Below are positions 63,309 to 64,000 of a stretch of 64,000 nucleotides of DNA, piece by piece. Within the stretch, counting starts at the first letter, position 1; every line of letters begins with the position of its first letter. The stretch comes from Streptomyces lincolnensis (lineage in GTDB: Bacteria; Actinomycetota; Actinomycetes; Streptomycetales; Streptomycetaceae). The translations under genes and the position numbers were made by a program. The notes below the pieces were generated by a model. It saw nothing but the letters and a program-made list of their open reading frames with translations. It was not told the DNA's origin and searched no databases. The DNA is taken from positions 620,001-684,000 of the forward strand of contig NZ_JAIHON010000004.1 of the NCBI RefSeq assembly GCF_021173675.1, read 5' to 3'.

Positions 63309-64000
63309 TCAGTTCCCCTTCCAGCCGTCGCCCCAGGCCTGTTGCTGCGCGGGCGGCGTGTCACTGTGCGCGTGGTACTCGACCGACTCCGCGGTCAGCT
63401 GCATGAACGCCTCCTCCAGGGAGGCCTGCTGGGGGCTCAGCTCGTGCAGCACGATCTGGTGCTGCGCGGCGAGCTCGCCGATGTACTCGGACTTGCTCCC
63501 GTCCACCTCCAGCACCCCGGCGCCGGTCTCCACGACGGTGACCCCGGCGGCGTGCAGCACGTCGAGCAGCCGCTCGCGCTGAGGGGTGCGGATACGGACG
63601 TAGGACCGCGAGTTCTGCGCGATGAAGTCCGCCATGGAGGTGTCGGCCAACAGCCGGCCCTGGCCGATGACGACGAGGTGGTCGGCGGTGAGCGCCATCT
63701 CGCTCATCAGGTGGGAGGAGACGAAGACCGTCCGCCCCTGCGCGGCCAGCGACTTCATCAGGTTGCGGATCCAGTGGATGCCCTCGGGGTCGAGCCCGTT
63801 GACCGGCTCGTCGAACATCAGGATCCGCGGGTCGCCCAGCAGCGCGCCCGCGATGCCGAGCCGCTGCCCCATGCCGAGCGAGAAGCCCTTGGCCTTCTTC
63901 TTCGCCACCGCCGTCAGCCCGACCGTGTCGAGCACCTCGCGCACCCGCTTCGTCGGGATGCCGTTGCTCTGCGCCAGGCACAGCAGGTGGTTGTGGGCGC
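63309..64000 (-). CDS. ABC exporter ATPase, second system, N-terminus outside window
   Basis: The last 230 residues of an ATPase; Walker A lies beyond the right edge. Signature SLGMGQRLGIAGAL, Walker B ILMFDEPVNGLDP and VSSHLMSEM are nearly identical to the first system. It ends about 75 residues after the family core without the Pro-rich tail of its paralogue. Duplication of one exporter followed by gain or loss of the tail is the simplest reading. Confidence 0.93.
   Translation of the reverse strand, partial: AHNHLLCLAQSNGIPTKRVREVLDTVGLTAVAKKKAKGFSLGMGQRLGIAGALLGDPRILMFDEPVNGLDPEGIHWIRNLMKSLAAQGRTVFVSSHLMSEMALTADHLVVIGQGRLLADTSMADFIAQNSRSYVRIRTPQRERLLDVLHAAGVTVVETGAGVLEVDGSKSEYIGELAAQHQIVLHELSPQQASLEEAFMQLTAESVEYHAHSDTPPAQQQAWGDGWKGN

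Overview
The window reads as a conserved core stretch of a Streptomyces chromosome. GC content is very high, third codon positions are almost all G or C, and GTG and TTG starts are common. Several neighbourhoods are ones I know from Streptomyces coelicolor: hom-thrC-thrB-rho, prfA-prmC, atpIBEFHAGDC, chiC with chiR/chiS, and nucS. The species itself cannot be named from the sequence. Nothing here resembles a biosynthetic gene cluster, phage or CRISPR array.

1-9.4 kb is mixed. It holds a partial FtsW/RodA protein, a secreted SH3-like protein, a sensor kinase translationally coupled to a lipoprotein but with no response regulator, a tyrosine phosphatase, a NERD-like protein, a Tat-exported haloperoxidase-like protein, a divergent NHEJ pair (LigD polymerase domain and Ku) and a cyclophilin. 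9.4-17 kb is an accessory-like block: membrane acyltransferase, secreted lipase, double AsnC regulator and two divergent MFS exporters. The second exporter has a possible leader-peptide attenuator.

17-18.75 kb is a decayed integration site. A 34-bp fragment of tRNA-Arg(CCG) is repeated 1.2 kb away from the intact tRNA gene. It encloses a PIN-toxin/antitoxin pair and abuts a truncated, frameshifted GntR gene of the kind carried by actinomycete integrative elements.

18.8-37 kb is housekeeping. It contains a receiver-only regulator, the ArgS-like NrtL lacking a catalytic domain, lysA, hom, thrC, thrB, rho with a long leader, an LCP ligase, rpmE, prfA, prmC, a tsaC-like gene, a phosphatase-like protein whose catalytic Cys is Ser, a second glyA, and a WecA/TagO-type transferase. 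36.7-44.5 kb is the complete ATP synthase operon, with a strong hairpin between atpD and atpC.

44.6-64 kb holds a DUF2550-like protein and chitinase C with its operator repeats and two-component system. After these come small membrane proteins, a PduO-type adenosyltransferase, a drug-type ABC exporter with a divergent TetR, and 3-hydroxybutyryl-CoA dehydrogenase. The last part holds a STAS protein next to a membrane-anchored STAND-like ATPase, the mismatch endonuclease NucS, a luciferase-like oxidoreductase and two related ABC-2 exporter pairs, the last one cut by the window end.

The best candidates for something little described are the STAS/STAND pair, NrtL close to tRNA-Arg, the Ser-for-Cys phosphatase in the release-factor/tsaC operon, the tRNA-Arg relic with its 7-nt repeat frameshift, and a short G5/C5 repeat that has entered the 5' end of prmC and the leader of atpA.
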